Below, in pieces: positions 7,248 through 14,495 of a stretch of DNA of 24,016 nt. Under the pieces are notes generated by a model that made no database searches, had not been told where the DNA came from, and worked only from the letters and a program-made list of their open reading frames with translations. A program made the position numbers and the translations under genes. How positions within the stretch are numbered: the first letter of the stretch is position 1; each line of letters starts with the position of its first letter. Origin of the DNA: Phycisphaerales bacterium UBA4658 (lineage in GTDB: Bacteria > Planctomycetota > Phycisphaerae > Phycisphaerales > UBA1924); the NCBI GenBank assembly GCA_002405485.1, contig DHLW01000096.1, forward strand, positions 60,070-84,085, written 5' to 3'.

Positions 7248-8198
7248 TCATCGCAGGTCGCGGATGTCGGTGTTCGACGTTCGTCGGACGCGCCAAGATC
7301 CCGGGATCGGTTCGCCGTCGCGGGTGCAGATCAGCCCCTCGCGCAGCGTCGCAAGCGCCCGCGCGTGCAGGATCATGAGCGTGACCAGTGCCGCAATCGT
7401 GCCCAGCAACCCGACCGCCACAAAGAACTCCAACTGGGTGGCGAAGCCCAGCGCCGTCAGCCCCGCCGCCAGCAGCACCCCGATCGCCGCGCGATTCTGG
7501 TTGGTCGTCATGGGGCCGATCCGCTGGTCCTGAAGCCGGTTTGCCAGCCGATCCATGAGCCGCGAAGAGAGAAACAGCATCGTCACGATCCCGATCGCCA
7601 GCGCAAACCCGAGGCCCGCCGACAGCGGGACATACACGCCCGGTGGAAGCGACATGAGCGGCTGCGCGATCGCCGGGATGCACGTGGCCAGCCAGCACGC
7701 GCCGACGATCACCGTGCATACGCGCATCGATTTGCGGATTCGCGCATCCTTGATCTTTCCGCCCGCCGCGGGATCTCTGGTCGTGAGCAGCCACCACCCG
7801 ATCACCCCGAGTGCGCCACACGCCACCGGCCCGATCGTTCCCACGACGGCCAGCGTTACCATGAGCCCGGAGGGCGGGGCCCCGCCGCGGGCCGCCGCGG
7901 CGCTGATCACCGTGAGCACAAGCATCACGCCCAGCACGATCCAGATGCACGCCACGATCGCCGAACACATCGCCAGCGTCGACCCCCGGATGAGGGCTTG
8001 CAGAAACTCCGGTGCGGCGTACTGCAGGTCCTGAGCCCGCATGGAGTTCCGGACCGGCGCGGCGCACTCCGGACACCGCTGATCCACCCGCAATCCCCGA
8101 AGGTCATACCCGCAGCGGGCGCACAGCACCGCCTCCTGCACCTTCTCCGCGACCGGCTCCGGAACCTGTTCTGGTGCTCTGTCGTCGAGGCGATACAT
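7248..8198 (-). CDS. Zinc-ribbon multi-pass membrane protein
   Basis: 316 residues of unknown function. Near the N-terminus is a four-cysteine zinc ribbon, CARCGYDLRGL...RCPEC, a form I recall as frequent in planctomycete membrane proteins. About six hydrophobic segments follow (for example AMCSAIVACIWIVLGVMLVL and ALAIGIVTMLFLSSRLM). The C-terminal 30 residues are polar and basic. An in-frame TTG at 8243 would add 15 residues, but the ATG at 8198 is preferred because TACGCT stands six bases before it, with a possible TTGCAA 18 bases further up. It ends 15 bases from the end of the convergent pyrE. Confidence 0.75.
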   Translation of the reverse strand: MYRLDDRAPEQVPEPVAEKVQEAVLCARCGYDLRGLRVDQRCPECAAPVRNSMRAQDLQYAAPEFLQALIRGSTLAMCSAIVACIWIVLGVMLVLTVISAAAARGGAPPSGLMVTLAVVGTIGPVACGALGVIGWWLLTTRDPAAGGKIKDARIRKSMRVCTVIVGACWLATCIPAIAQPLMSLPPGVYVPLSAGLGFALAIGIVTMLFLSSRLMDRLANRLQDQRIGPMTTNQNRAAIGVLLAAGLTALGFATQLEFFVAVGLLGTIAALVTLMILHARALATLREGLICTRDGEPIPGSWRVRRTSNTDIRDLR

Positions 8199-8204
8199 GA
8201 GAAA

Positions 8205-8210
8205 AGCGTA
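8205..8210 (-). promoter_or_regulatory. -10-like TACGCT, six bases before ATG
   Basis: TACGCT-N6-ATG before the zinc-ribbon membrane protein. A TTGCAA (4/6 -35 match) lies 18 bases upstream. This arrangement supports the ATG at 8198 and a leaderless transcript. Confidence 0.5.
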
Positions 8211-8332
8211 CCGCAGGCGCGTCAAGAGTTGCAAGACCCGCAATCATGAAGAACCGGCGTCCCGAGCCCGGCGCACGTTCATCTGACGGCGATGCCCATG
8301 TGGGGCCTCGCCACGCACCGATTCGCCGCGAG

Positions 8333-9010
8333 TTACGCCCCCTGAATCGTGGCCGAGTGCTCCCACCGCGTCTTGAGATCATGCTCCACACGCAGCAGAT
8401 CCATGATCTTGCCCACCATGAAGTCCACGATCTCTTCGATCGTCTTCGGCTTCAGATAGAACCCCGGATTGGTCGGGCAGATGATCGCCCCCGCCAGCGA
8501 CAGGTTCTGATAGTTGATGATGTCGATGTGGTTCAGCGGCGTCTCGCGGTGGCACAAGATCAGCGGGCGACGCTCCTTGAGCGTCACCATCGCCGCACGC
8601 GTCAGCAGATTGCTCCCGCTGCTGGTGGCGATCGCGCCCAGGCTGGTCGACGAACAGGGGACCACGACCATCCCGTCGTGCAGGAATGAGCCCGAGGCGA
8701 TGACCGCGCCGACGTCCTTGTTTGGATGAATCACCAGCCGATCCGCGGCCTTGGCGTCGGCGATGGTGGGGCAGAGGTTCGCAAAGTCCAGGTGCGTGAT
8801 CCCGGCTTCATCAAACAGCAGCCGTCGGCCGTAATCGCTGACGACCAGATGCACCTCATGCCCGCGGATGAGCAGTTGCTCGATCAAGCGGAGCGCGTAC
8901 GCCGCGCCCGACGCGCCGGAGACGCCGACCACGATCCGCTTGGGGTTCGACAGGGTCGGGGGTGGCGGACCGCCGAGGGAGCCGTTGGTTGGGCCGAGCG
9001 TTGAACTCAT
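8333..9010 (-). CDS. ubiX: UbiX-type flavin prenyltransferase
   Basis: 225 residues. UbiX/Pad1 proteins attach a dimethylallyl group to FMN to make prenylated FMN, the cofactor of UbiD decarboxylases used in ubiquinone or menaquinone synthesis. The FMN-binding start RIVVGVSGASGAAYALRLIE is at residues 25-44. SSGSNLLTRAAMVTLKERRPL (130-150), ILCHRETPLN (151-160) and the ICPTNPGFYLKP stretch (177-188) are conserved family segments. The N-terminal 22 residues are Pro/Gly-rich and not part of the fold. The ATG at 9010 has no clear Shine-Dalgarno sequence; a TACGAT 16 bases upstream may be its -10. No ubiD is visible in the window. Confidence 0.93.
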   Translation of the reverse strand: MSSTLGPTNGSLGGPPPPTLSNPKRIVVGVSGASGAAYALRLIEQLLIRGHEVHLVVSDYGRRLLFDEAGITHLDFANLCPTIADAKAADRLVIHPNKDVGAVIASGSFLHDGMVVVPCSSTSLGAIATSSGSNLLTRAAMVTLKERRPLILCHRETPLNHIDIINYQNLSLAGAIICPTNPGFYLKPKTIEEIVDFMVGKIMDLLRVEHDLKTRWEHSATIQGA

Positions 9011-9067
9011 AAGAGCGTGTTCGTGGATCGTAGGGATTGGTTTCGAAACTGGCGGATTGGCTGGCGG

Positions 9068-9073
9068 TAGACT
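9068..9073 (+). promoter_or_regulatory. -10-like TAGACT, six bases before ATG
   Basis: TAGACT-N6-ATG before the gene at 9080, in the 69-base divergent gap with ubiX. Transcription would begin at the start codon. Confidence 0.5.
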
Positions 9074-9079
9074 GGCGTT

Positions 9080-9583
9080 ATGCCGACTGGAAGCGACGAA
9101 ATACTTGATCGATTCCTGAATGAGCGCGAAGTGACCTGCCCAATGTGCAAGGTCCATGTCGAGGGGGTGGGCCCGCCATACACCTGTCCAAACTGCGCGC
9201 ACCGGCTGCGGCTTGGGCTCGTGGGCACTCGCATGTTTCGGCACGCCCGGCCCTGGATCCTGACGGCATTCGCCATAGCCCTCGCCTGGCTGGTTCTTGA
9301 GAGTCTGCCGATGATCTGGTTGATCGTTCGCAGCAACACCGAACGGCTTGCCGATCCGGCGAGTTTATTGCAGGCGGTGGCAACGGTTGCTGGCGCGATC
9401 TGTGCCGTGGCGGGTTGCGCTCTCGCTCTGCGCGCCCGCGACGAAGTGCGCGACGCCCAGACCATCGCCCGACTTCCAAAGCTCTTCTTCGGGGCTGCGG
9501 CGTCCATCGGCCTGATCACACTTCTGGAACTTGTCAAGTGGGTGTCCATGTTTGCGAGCGGCACCTTTGCCAGTCCGCGTTGA
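9080..9583 (+). CDS. Small zinc-ribbon membrane protein
   Basis: 167 residues, function not recognised. Residues 20-41 hold a four-cysteine zinc ribbon (CPMCKVHVEG...YTCPNCAHRL). Three hydrophobic segments follow: WILTAFAIALAWLVLESLPM, LQAVATVAGAICAVAGCALA and FFGAAASIGLITLLELVKWV. The ribbon probably faces the cytoplasm. The ATG is preceded by TAGACT six bases upstream. The lipoprotein gene starts 16 bases behind its stop. It resembles in plan, though not closely in sequence, the zinc-ribbon proteins at 7248-8198 and 20483-21448. Confidence 0.75.
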   Translation: MPTGSDEILDRFLNEREVTCPMCKVHVEGVGPPYTCPNCAHRLRLGLVGTRMFRHARPWILTAFAIALAWLVLESLPMIWLIVRSNTERLADPASLLQAVATVAGAICAVAGCALALRARDEVRDAQTIARLPKLFFGAAASIGLITLLELVKWVSMFASGTFASPR

Positions 9584-9588
9584 TGTCG

Positions 9589-9594
9589 TACCAT
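9589..9594 (+). promoter_or_regulatory. -10-like TACCAT, five bases before ATG
   Basis: TACCAT-N5-ATG in the short gap before the lipoprotein gene at 9600. It would allow separate leaderless expression of the second gene of the pair. Confidence 0.4.
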
Positions 9595-9599
9595 CCCCC

Positions 9600-10235
9600 A
9601 TGATCTCTCGACCACTCATCTCAGCCCGTCGTTCCGCCGCACTGCTCATCGTGGCCGCGGTCTCCGCCGCCGTGCTTCCCGGTTGCGTTGGCCACAACGT
9701 GTATCCGCCCATGGAGGGCGAGCGTGGGTTCACGAATGTGAACTCTGACCCGTTTCCGCCCGTGATGACGGCCGCGCTGCAGTGGGTCACCACGCGCTAT
9801 CCGCCCAACGCCGACGCCGAGTGGAACCAGCCCGCGGCGGGGAACTTCGGGACGACCGACTTTGCCATCAACATGCCCCGCGGGCTCAACCGCATGATCG
9901 CCGAGCGCATCGTGAGAAACGTCGGCAACGGCGCCCAGCCGATGATCCCCGGCAACGAGAACCTCCCCACCTATCACGTCTCCCGTGTCTGGGTCTCCGG
10001 CGATGACGCCAAGGTCGACATCGTCCGTCCCGTCGTCAGCGTCGCCTTCACCGATCAGGGCAAGCCCGTCACCCAGGGCATCACCATCCGCCTCCGCGGC
10101 GGGCTCAAGCCCTGGACCGTCACCAGCCACCGCCTCTGGTCGTTCAACGCCCTGCAGCCTCCGGCGATCAACTTTCTCGATGGCGAAGGGCTCCAGGCGC
10201 CGACGAAGGACACCGCGCCGAGCGGAGAGCCCTGA
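9600..10235 (+). CDS. Lipoprotein of unknown function
   Basis: 211 residues. A signal sequence (residues about 8-27, SARRSAALLIVAAVSAAVLP) ends in the lipobox LPGC, so the protein is expected to be lipidated on the cysteine and attached to a membrane on the outer face. The mature part has no motif I recognise; features include a hydrophobic FPPVMTAALQWVTTRY segment and a beta-rich C-terminal half (TYHVSRVWVSGDDAKVDIVR, VSVAFTDQGKPVTQGITIRL). The ATG at 9600 is chosen over an in-frame start at 9531 because it gives a correct lipoprotein signal. It probably belongs with the upstream zinc-ribbon gene. Confidence 0.8.
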   Translation: MISRPLISARRSAALLIVAAVSAAVLPGCVGHNVYPPMEGERGFTNVNSDPFPPVMTAALQWVTTRYPPNADAEWNQPAAGNFGTTDFAINMPRGLNRMIAERIVRNVGNGAQPMIPGNENLPTYHVSRVWVSGDDAKVDIVRPVVSVAFTDQGKPVTQGITIRLRGGLKPWTVTSHRLWSFNALQPPAINFLDGEGLQAPTKDTAPSGEP

Positions 10236-10239
10236 CCTG

Positions 10240-10319
10240 GTGGCACAGGCGTCTCGCCTGTGTGCCTTTGCATGCTGCTGAGTGATCTGACAACTGCACA
10301 GGCGGTACGCCTGTGCCAC
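10240..10319. repeat. REP/BIME-like pair of inverted hairpin repeats
   Basis: Two 8-bp-stem hairpins with 3-base loops, CACAGGCG-tct-CGCCTGTG at 10244-10262 and CACAGGCG-gta-CGCCTGTG at 10297-10315, lie in opposite orientation with GTGG on the left and CCAC on the right. The outer 12 bases, GTGGCACAGGCG (10240-10251) and CGCCTGTGCCAC (10308-10319), are exact inverted copies. The pair sits between two convergent genes, as bacterial REP elements often do. I recall similar GGCACAGGCGTCTCGCCTGTG sequences scattered in planctomycete genomes. It may also work as a two-way terminator or mRNA stabiliser. Confidence 0.8.
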
Positions 10320-10334
10320 GAACCGGAATCGCGC

Positions 10335-11699
10335 TCAGCCCGAAAGTCCGCCCACCGGCAGATACACCCGCACCGACCCCACCACTTCCGCCAGCTTCGC
10401 CTTCTCCGGCCTCTGCACGTTCTTGTCCATGTCCTTGATCGTCACCATGCCGCCATCTTCCAGGATCATCGCGTACTGCGCATCCTGATCCGCCGCGTCT
10501 TTCAGCAGCTTGCCGATGTTCTTCGTCGCCTTGTAGGGCCGCCGCGCGTGCAGGCCCGCCTTGCGCAGCGCGGCCAGCGTCGGCGTCACCGCCGCGTCGC
10601 TCTCGCCGGACCCATTCGAAATCACCACCACATCCGGGCGCAACCCAAGCTCGCGAGCGATCTGCTTGTCGCTCGGCATCAGCCCGCGATCCTGCAGCAC
10701 CAGCGACAGCACCACATCGCCCATCCCGAAGCCGACCGCAGGCGTTGACGGCCCGCCGAAGAGCTCAATGAGCTTGTCGTATCGCCCGCCGCCAGCGATC
10801 GCCCGCTCGGCCCCGCTGGCTTCGTGGACCTCAAAGACCATGCCGGTGTAGTACGCCAAGCCGCGCACGATCGAGTAGTCGAATACGCACCAGTCGCCGA
10901 TGCCCAGCTCCGTGACCAGTTCCAGCACACGCCGGGCGGCCGGCGGCGGCTCGCCCTGGGCACCCTTGAACAGCACGCCGATGAGCTGGTCGATCGCGCC
11001 CGAGCTCAGCCCGAGAGCCGCGCCCGCCCCCCGAAACTTCGGCTCCTCCACCTTCAAGTAGGTATCGAGCCACGCCAGCCCCGCGTCGATCTTGTCCAGC
11101 GGACACCCGCCGGCGGTCAGCATGTGCACCACCGCCGCCCGGTGCCCGATCTTCACCTTCACATCGCTCGGCTTCAGCCCCAGCTTCTCCAGCCCCGCCA
11201 CGCACGTCGCGATGATCTCCGCATCCATCCGCGCCATCGCCTCGGGCTCTTGGTCCGGCGAACCGATCGGCTCGGTCCCCAGAATGTCGCAGTTCCACTG
11301 GCAGAACTCGCGCAGCCGCCCTCGCTGCGGCCGTTCGGCCCGGAAGCAGTTCTGCATCCAGAACCACTTGGTCGGCTTGGGCAGCGACGCCGCCTTGCTG
11401 GCATACAGCCGGGCCAGCGTCGGCGTGAACTCCGGGCGCAGCGCAAACCGCTTCTCGCCCTGAAACCGCTCAAAGCTGAACAGCTCGCTGACGATCCCCT
11501 CGCCGCTCTTGATCGTGTACAGGTCCAGGTGCTCAAACGTCGGCCCGTCGATCTCCTGAAACCCGTGCGTGATGCTGGTCCTCCGCCAGGCATCCTGAAT
11601 GAAGCGCAGGCGGGCGAGCTCGATGGGGTAAAAGTCGCGCGTGCCCGTGGGTGGTTGCAAGACGTGCTGACCAGGAACTCTCGGCGTCGCTTCAGGCAT
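10335..11699 (-). CDS. hisS: Histidine--tRNA ligase
   Basis: 454 residues. It charges tRNA-His with histidine in the cytoplasm. The class II core is clear: PPTGTRDFYP at the N-terminus, motif 2 around KWFWMQNCFRAERPQRGRLRE, the QWNCDILG stretch, the histidine-specific RGLAYYTGMVFEV, then GGGRYDKLIELFGG and GFGMGDVVLSLVL of motif 3. The C-terminal anticodon-binding domain (LRPDVVVISNG... to the end) is present. An ATG at 11699 fits the family start; TACCCT lies nine bases upstream (11714-11709) and no Shine-Dalgarno sequence is visible, so a very short leader is likely. It stands alone on the minus strand. Confidence 0.96.
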   Translation of the reverse strand: MPEATPRVPGQHVLQPPTGTRDFYPIELARLRFIQDAWRRTSITHGFQEIDGPTFEHLDLYTIKSGEGIVSELFSFERFQGEKRFALRPEFTPTLARLYASKAASLPKPTKWFWMQNCFRAERPQRGRLREFCQWNCDILGTEPIGSPDQEPEAMARMDAEIIATCVAGLEKLGLKPSDVKVKIGHRAAVVHMLTAGGCPLDKIDAGLAWLDTYLKVEEPKFRGAGAALGLSSGAIDQLIGVLFKGAQGEPPPAARRVLELVTELGIGDWCVFDYSIVRGLAYYTGMVFEVHEASGAERAIAGGGRYDKLIELFGGPSTPAVGFGMGDVVLSLVLQDRGLMPSDKQIARELGLRPDVVVISNGSGESDAAVTPTLAALRKAGLHARRPYKATKNIGKLLKDAADQDAQYAMILEDGGMVTIKDMDKNVQRPEKAKLAEVVGSVRVYLPVGGLSG

Positions 11700-11911
11700 G
11701 GCTCACACAGGGTACGAGCCACCCCGCCGACAACCCACGCAATGCGCCCGCGCCGCAGCACCCCCACCGATCTGGGTGCCAGCCCCGACCCCGGAACTCC
11801 CGCGAACGCACGCCAAGTCCCAGCAGGATCAAGGAAGCCCCCGAGACTCCCACTGCCTGAGACCAAACAAAATGCGACTTTCCAGTTTTCAAGCCCGGTA
11901 TTGTGAAAAGA
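11700..11911. other. Gene-free stretch upstream of hisS
   Basis: Part of the 407-base gap between hisS and the dockerin-tailed protein gene. The hisS-proximal 170 bases are C-rich on the plus strand with no repeat or reading frame I can support. From about 11860 the sequence becomes clearly more AT-rich towards the promoter at 11912. Confidence 0.4.
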
Positions 11912-11941
11912 TTGACAGATAGCCTACCAGACGAGCAAAAT
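11912..11941 (+). promoter_or_regulatory. Sigma-70-like promoter of the dockerin-tailed protein gene
   Basis: A perfect TTGACA at 11912-11917, an 18-base spacer and a 4/6 -10 CAAAAT at 11936-11941, in an AT-rich island. The expected start near 11948 gives a leader of about 160 bases to the TTG start at 12107. Confidence 0.55.
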
Positions 11942-11947
11942 CCTTGT

Positions 11948-12094
11948 ATCTTCTCCACGGTCGCTTGTGCATCCTTGCACAAACCGAGACCTCACATCGT
12001 CGATTCCTGACGATTTGGATGTCGAAATCGTGCCCGTTTTCCGCCAGTTGGCGGTTGTTCAAAGTGCAAGCACGTGGTGTGTGCTGTTTTTCCC
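11948..12094 (+). promoter_or_regulatory. Structured 5' leader with three hairpins
   Basis: Three successive perfect stems can be drawn in the RNA: TTGTGCA/TGCACAA (11965-11982, 7 bp, 4-base loop), ACGATTT/AAATCGT (12010-12031, 7 bp, 8-base loop) and CCGCCA/TGGCGG (12041-12054, 6 bp). The last is followed by TTGTTC and lies about 40 bases before the Shine-Dalgarno sequence. No known riboswitch consensus was recognised. It could be a stability element or a regulated leader. Confidence 0.4.
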
Positions 12095-12102
12095 AGGAGG
12101 TG
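12095..12102 (+). promoter_or_regulatory. Strong Shine-Dalgarno AGGAGGTG deciding a TTG start
   Basis: AGGAGGTG ends four bases before TTG at 12107, with six bases between AGGAGG and the TTG, the best ribosome-binding site in the window. The in-frame GTG at 12074 lies upstream of the Shine-Dalgarno sequence and has no site of its own, so TTG is the likely start. Confidence 0.75.
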
Positions 12103-12106
12103 TCCG

Positions 12107-14389
12107 TTGGTTCGTCTTTGTACCCTTTTCACATTGGGTGTTGTCGGCGTTGCCGGCACCACGCTGGCCGCCTCGGCGGACAAGAACGTCTCCGGTCTGC
12201 AGCCGCAGGCCATCCAGGTTGACAGCGGCGTTGCGTCCGGCGGCGTGCCGATCCGGTTCGCGCCCCGCGGCCCGGGCAACGGGTGCGCCATCGACCCGAC
12301 CCAGTGCCAGGAGCGCACGACGCTGGCGGTCGCCGACCCGCGTGCGTCCAACTCGTCGTTCGCCAACGGCTTTGCGGTGGCCGACAACTTCCAGGTCCCC
12401 GCCACCACGCTGACCAGCATCTGCTGGTGGGGCTATTACGGCCCAGCCAACGTCAACGGCACCCCGCCCGCCGCTGGCGCTGAAGGGTTCCGCATCCGCA
12501 TCTACACCAATGTCCAGGGCGTTCCGCCCACGCAGGTCGCCGAAATCTGGGCGGGTTCGAACTTCATCACCGGCCCCGGCGCCACCGCCGGCACGACGCT
12601 GACCCGCAACGCCGCGCTTGGCGTTCCGACCGGCGTCGCCGTGCCCGCCGGCACGACCATGTTCACCTGGACCGCGACCATCCCGCCGCTGGCCCTCGCC
12701 GCTGGTTGCTACTGGCTGGAAATCTCCGCCGACAGCGTTGTGAGCGTGAACCAGCGCTTCCGCTGGATCGACGCGACCAACGTCGGCGGCCCGAACGACG
12801 GCGTGACGCTGCAGGCCCCGGCCAACCCCGGCACCTACACCTTCAACAACATCGTGAACTCCTTCGACCGCGCCTTCTGCCTCGGCTTCGCCAGCCCCAC
12901 CGCGCTGGCCACCCCGAACTGCCAGGTCCCGCCCCCGGCTCTGAACAACACCTGCGCCGCTGCGACGGTCGTGAACTCCCTGCCGTTCAACACCACCGGC
13001 GCCACCTATCGCTCGACCTTCTCCGCCGTCCCGTTCTGCGGGCTTAACCCCGTGAACGCGCCGGTCGTGTTCTACCGCGTCGTCGGTAACGGCTCGACCT
13101 TCACCGCCGCCTCCTGCGGCGCTGGCACCGACTTCGACACCGTGATCAATGTCTACTGCTCCACTGTCACCAGCGGCACCGGCGCGGCGATCTGCGGCAC
13201 CGGCAACGCTAACCTCCGGTGCGTCGCCAGCAACGACGACGGCCCGGCCACCTGCACCGGCGCCACCGGCGCGTTCCCCTCCCAGGTCTCCTGGCCCACC
13301 GTCGCGGGCAATGTCTACATCATCGCCCTCTTCGGCTTCGAAACCGACATCGGCGGGTTCGACTTCTCCATCACCTCCGACGGCACCCCCTCGGGCGCCA
13401 CCGGCGTCTGCGTGAGCGACCGCTGCCCGCTGGACAACTCCACCATCACCCTCGGCGAAGTCGATGCCTGCGGCCTCGGCGCCGCCAGCACCAACAGCGC
13501 CTGCAACGGCGCCGGCGTCGGCCTCTTCACCCTCGGCCAGCAGTTCAAGGGCACCGGCTCCAACGGCGTCGTCGGCCCCGCCGCCGGCAACGAGCGCGAC
13601 TTCGACTTCTGGGAGTACAACTCCGCCGTCGGCGGCCCCCTCCCGGATAACTCCGGCGGCTCCGGCACCACCTGGCTCGCCGTCAGCTATCAGTCCGAGT
13701 TCCCCGGCCGCTTCCAGTTCCACACTGGCCCCTGCGACCCGGCCACCGGCGGCACGTTCATCGGCGGCGCGTTCATGTTCTACACCGCCCTGGGCACCCC
13801 GCCCACCTGCCAGGAACGCACCATCTTCGTCCCCGCTGCCGCGGGTCAGGGCTTCCGTCTGAACCCCTTCGCGTGGGACTTCGGCGGCGTGCCCTGCTCC
13901 ACCGGCGATAACGACTACCGCGTCCGCGTCGACCTCGCCCCCACCGGCGCCTGCTGCATCCCGGCGACCGCCTGCTTCATCACCATCGCGCTGGACTGCA
14001 CCGGTCAGGGCGGCACCTACCAGGGCAACAACGTCGCCTGTGGTCCGACCGATCCGTGCGCTCCGCCGCCCCCGGGCGTCTGCTGCCGCGGCTCCACCTG
14101 CAACGCCACCATCGCGCCGGCCGCCTGTGTGACCACCGGCACCCAGTGGGGCGCCTTCTTCGCCTCGGCCTCCGGCACCTGCAACGCCGCCGGCGTGAAC
14201 ACCACCCCCTGCTGCTACGCCGACTATGACAAGATCGGCGACGGCATCCAGGTCAACGACATCTTCGCCTACCTGAACGACTGGTTCGCCTCCTCCGGCT
14301 TCGCCCGCTTCGGCGGCGACGGCAGCGGCACGCCGGACGTCAACGACATCTTCGCCTTCCTCAACGCCTGGTTCGCCGGCGGCTGCTAA
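12107..14389 (+). CDS. Large secreted protein with GC-type dockerin tail
   Basis: 760 residues from the TTG start. A signal peptide (MVRLCTLFTLGVVGVAGTTLAASA) opens the protein. The first third is a beta-rich domain with a GFAVADNFQVPATTLTSICW motif and a CYWLEIS strand. The middle (LNNTCAAATVVNSLPFNTTG to FDFSITSDG) resembles a bacterial pre-peptidase C-terminal type beta domain with many cysteines. Two short cysteine-rich repeats follow (TGACCIPATACFITIALDC and GVCCRGSTCNATIAPAAC). The last 60 residues carry two half-repeats, DKIGDGIQVNDIFAYLNDWF and GDGSGTPDVNDIFAFLNAWF, ending in AGGC: the GC-type dockerin tail of Phycisphaerae proteins, an EF-hand-like calcium-binding motif that may anchor the protein outside the cell. 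No catalytic motif is seen. Strong promoter, ribosome site and terminator suggest a high-output monocistronic gene. Confidence 0.88.
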   Translation: MVRLCTLFTLGVVGVAGTTLAASADKNVSGLQPQAIQVDSGVASGGVPIRFAPRGPGNGCAIDPTQCQERTTLAVADPRASNSSFANGFAVADNFQVPATTLTSICWWGYYGPANVNGTPPAAGAEGFRIRIYTNVQGVPPTQVAEIWAGSNFITGPGATAGTTLTRNAALGVPTGVAVPAGTTMFTWTATIPPLALAAGCYWLEISADSVVSVNQRFRWIDATNVGGPNDGVTLQAPANPGTYTFNNIVNSFDRAFCLGFASPTALATPNCQVPPPALNNTCAAATVVNSLPFNTTGATYRSTFSAVPFCGLNPVNAPVVFYRVVGNGSTFTAASCGAGTDFDTVINVYCSTVTSGTGAAICGTGNANLRCVASNDDGPATCTGATGAFPSQVSWPTVAGNVYIIALFGFETDIGGFDFSITSDGTPSGATGVCVSDRCPLDNSTITLGEVDACGLGAASTNSACNGAGVGLFTLGQQFKGTGSNGVVGPAAGNERDFDFWEYNSAVGGPLPDNSGGSGTTWLAVSYQSEFPGRFQFHTGPCDPATGGTFIGGAFMFYTALGTPPTCQERTIFVPAAAGQGFRLNPFAWDFGGVPCSTGDNDYRVRVDLAPTGACCIPATACFITIALDCTGQGGTYQGNNVACGPTDPCAPPPPGVCCRGSTCNATIAPAACVTTGTQWGAFFASASGTCNAAGVNTTPCCYADYDKIGDGIQVNDIFAYLNDWFASSGFARFGGDGSGTPDVNDIFAFLNAWFAGGC

Positions 14390-14420
14390 ACCCAGCTCCC
14401 GCGACTCGCGCATCCTTCAC

Positions 14421-14454
14421 AAGGCCCCCGCTTCTTGCGGGGGCCTTGTCTTTT
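14421..14454 (+). terminator. Rho-independent terminator
   Basis: A perfect 11-bp stem AAGGCCCCCGC / GCGGGGGCCTT (14421-14431 and 14437-14447) with a TTCTT loop, followed by GTCTTTT. It lies 31 bases after the stop of the dockerin-tailed protein and 41 bases before pyrB, so it separates the two. Confidence 0.9.
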
Positions 14455-14482
14455 CCGCTCCGCGGGTCGGGCCCGCGCTTCA

Positions 14483-14488
14483 TACACT
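14483..14488 (+). promoter_or_regulatory. -10-like TACACT, seven bases before pyrB
   Basis: TACACT-N7-ATG just behind the terminator. Only 41 bases separate that terminator from pyrB, so a promoter must be close, and the spacing implies a leaderless mRNA. Confidence 0.45.
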
Positions 14489-14495
14489 GCGGCCG

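Noticed and set aside
9531..9599. Upstream start for the lipoprotein at 9531
   Set aside because: It would overlap the preceding gene and place 23 residues ahead of a proper lipoprotein signal; the ATG at 9600 has TACCAT five bases upstream.
11692..11982. 96-codon minus-strand frame ending in a hydrophobic GASLILLGLGVRSRE stretch, upstream of hisS
   Set aside because: It resembles a C-terminal anchor only superficially, runs over the plus-strand promoter and leader, and overlaps the hisS start.
12071..12076. CACGTG cores at 12071, 18938 and 1340 as further parS sites
   Set aside because: The flanking bases do not continue to TGTTN...NAACA; only 23396-23411 fits completely.
12059..14413. 784-codon open frame on the minus strand opposite the dockerin-tailed protein
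   Set aside because: It is a high-GC antisense shadow: Gly/Ala/Val/Asp-rich without domains, while the plus strand has signal peptide, ribosome site, dockerin tail and terminator.
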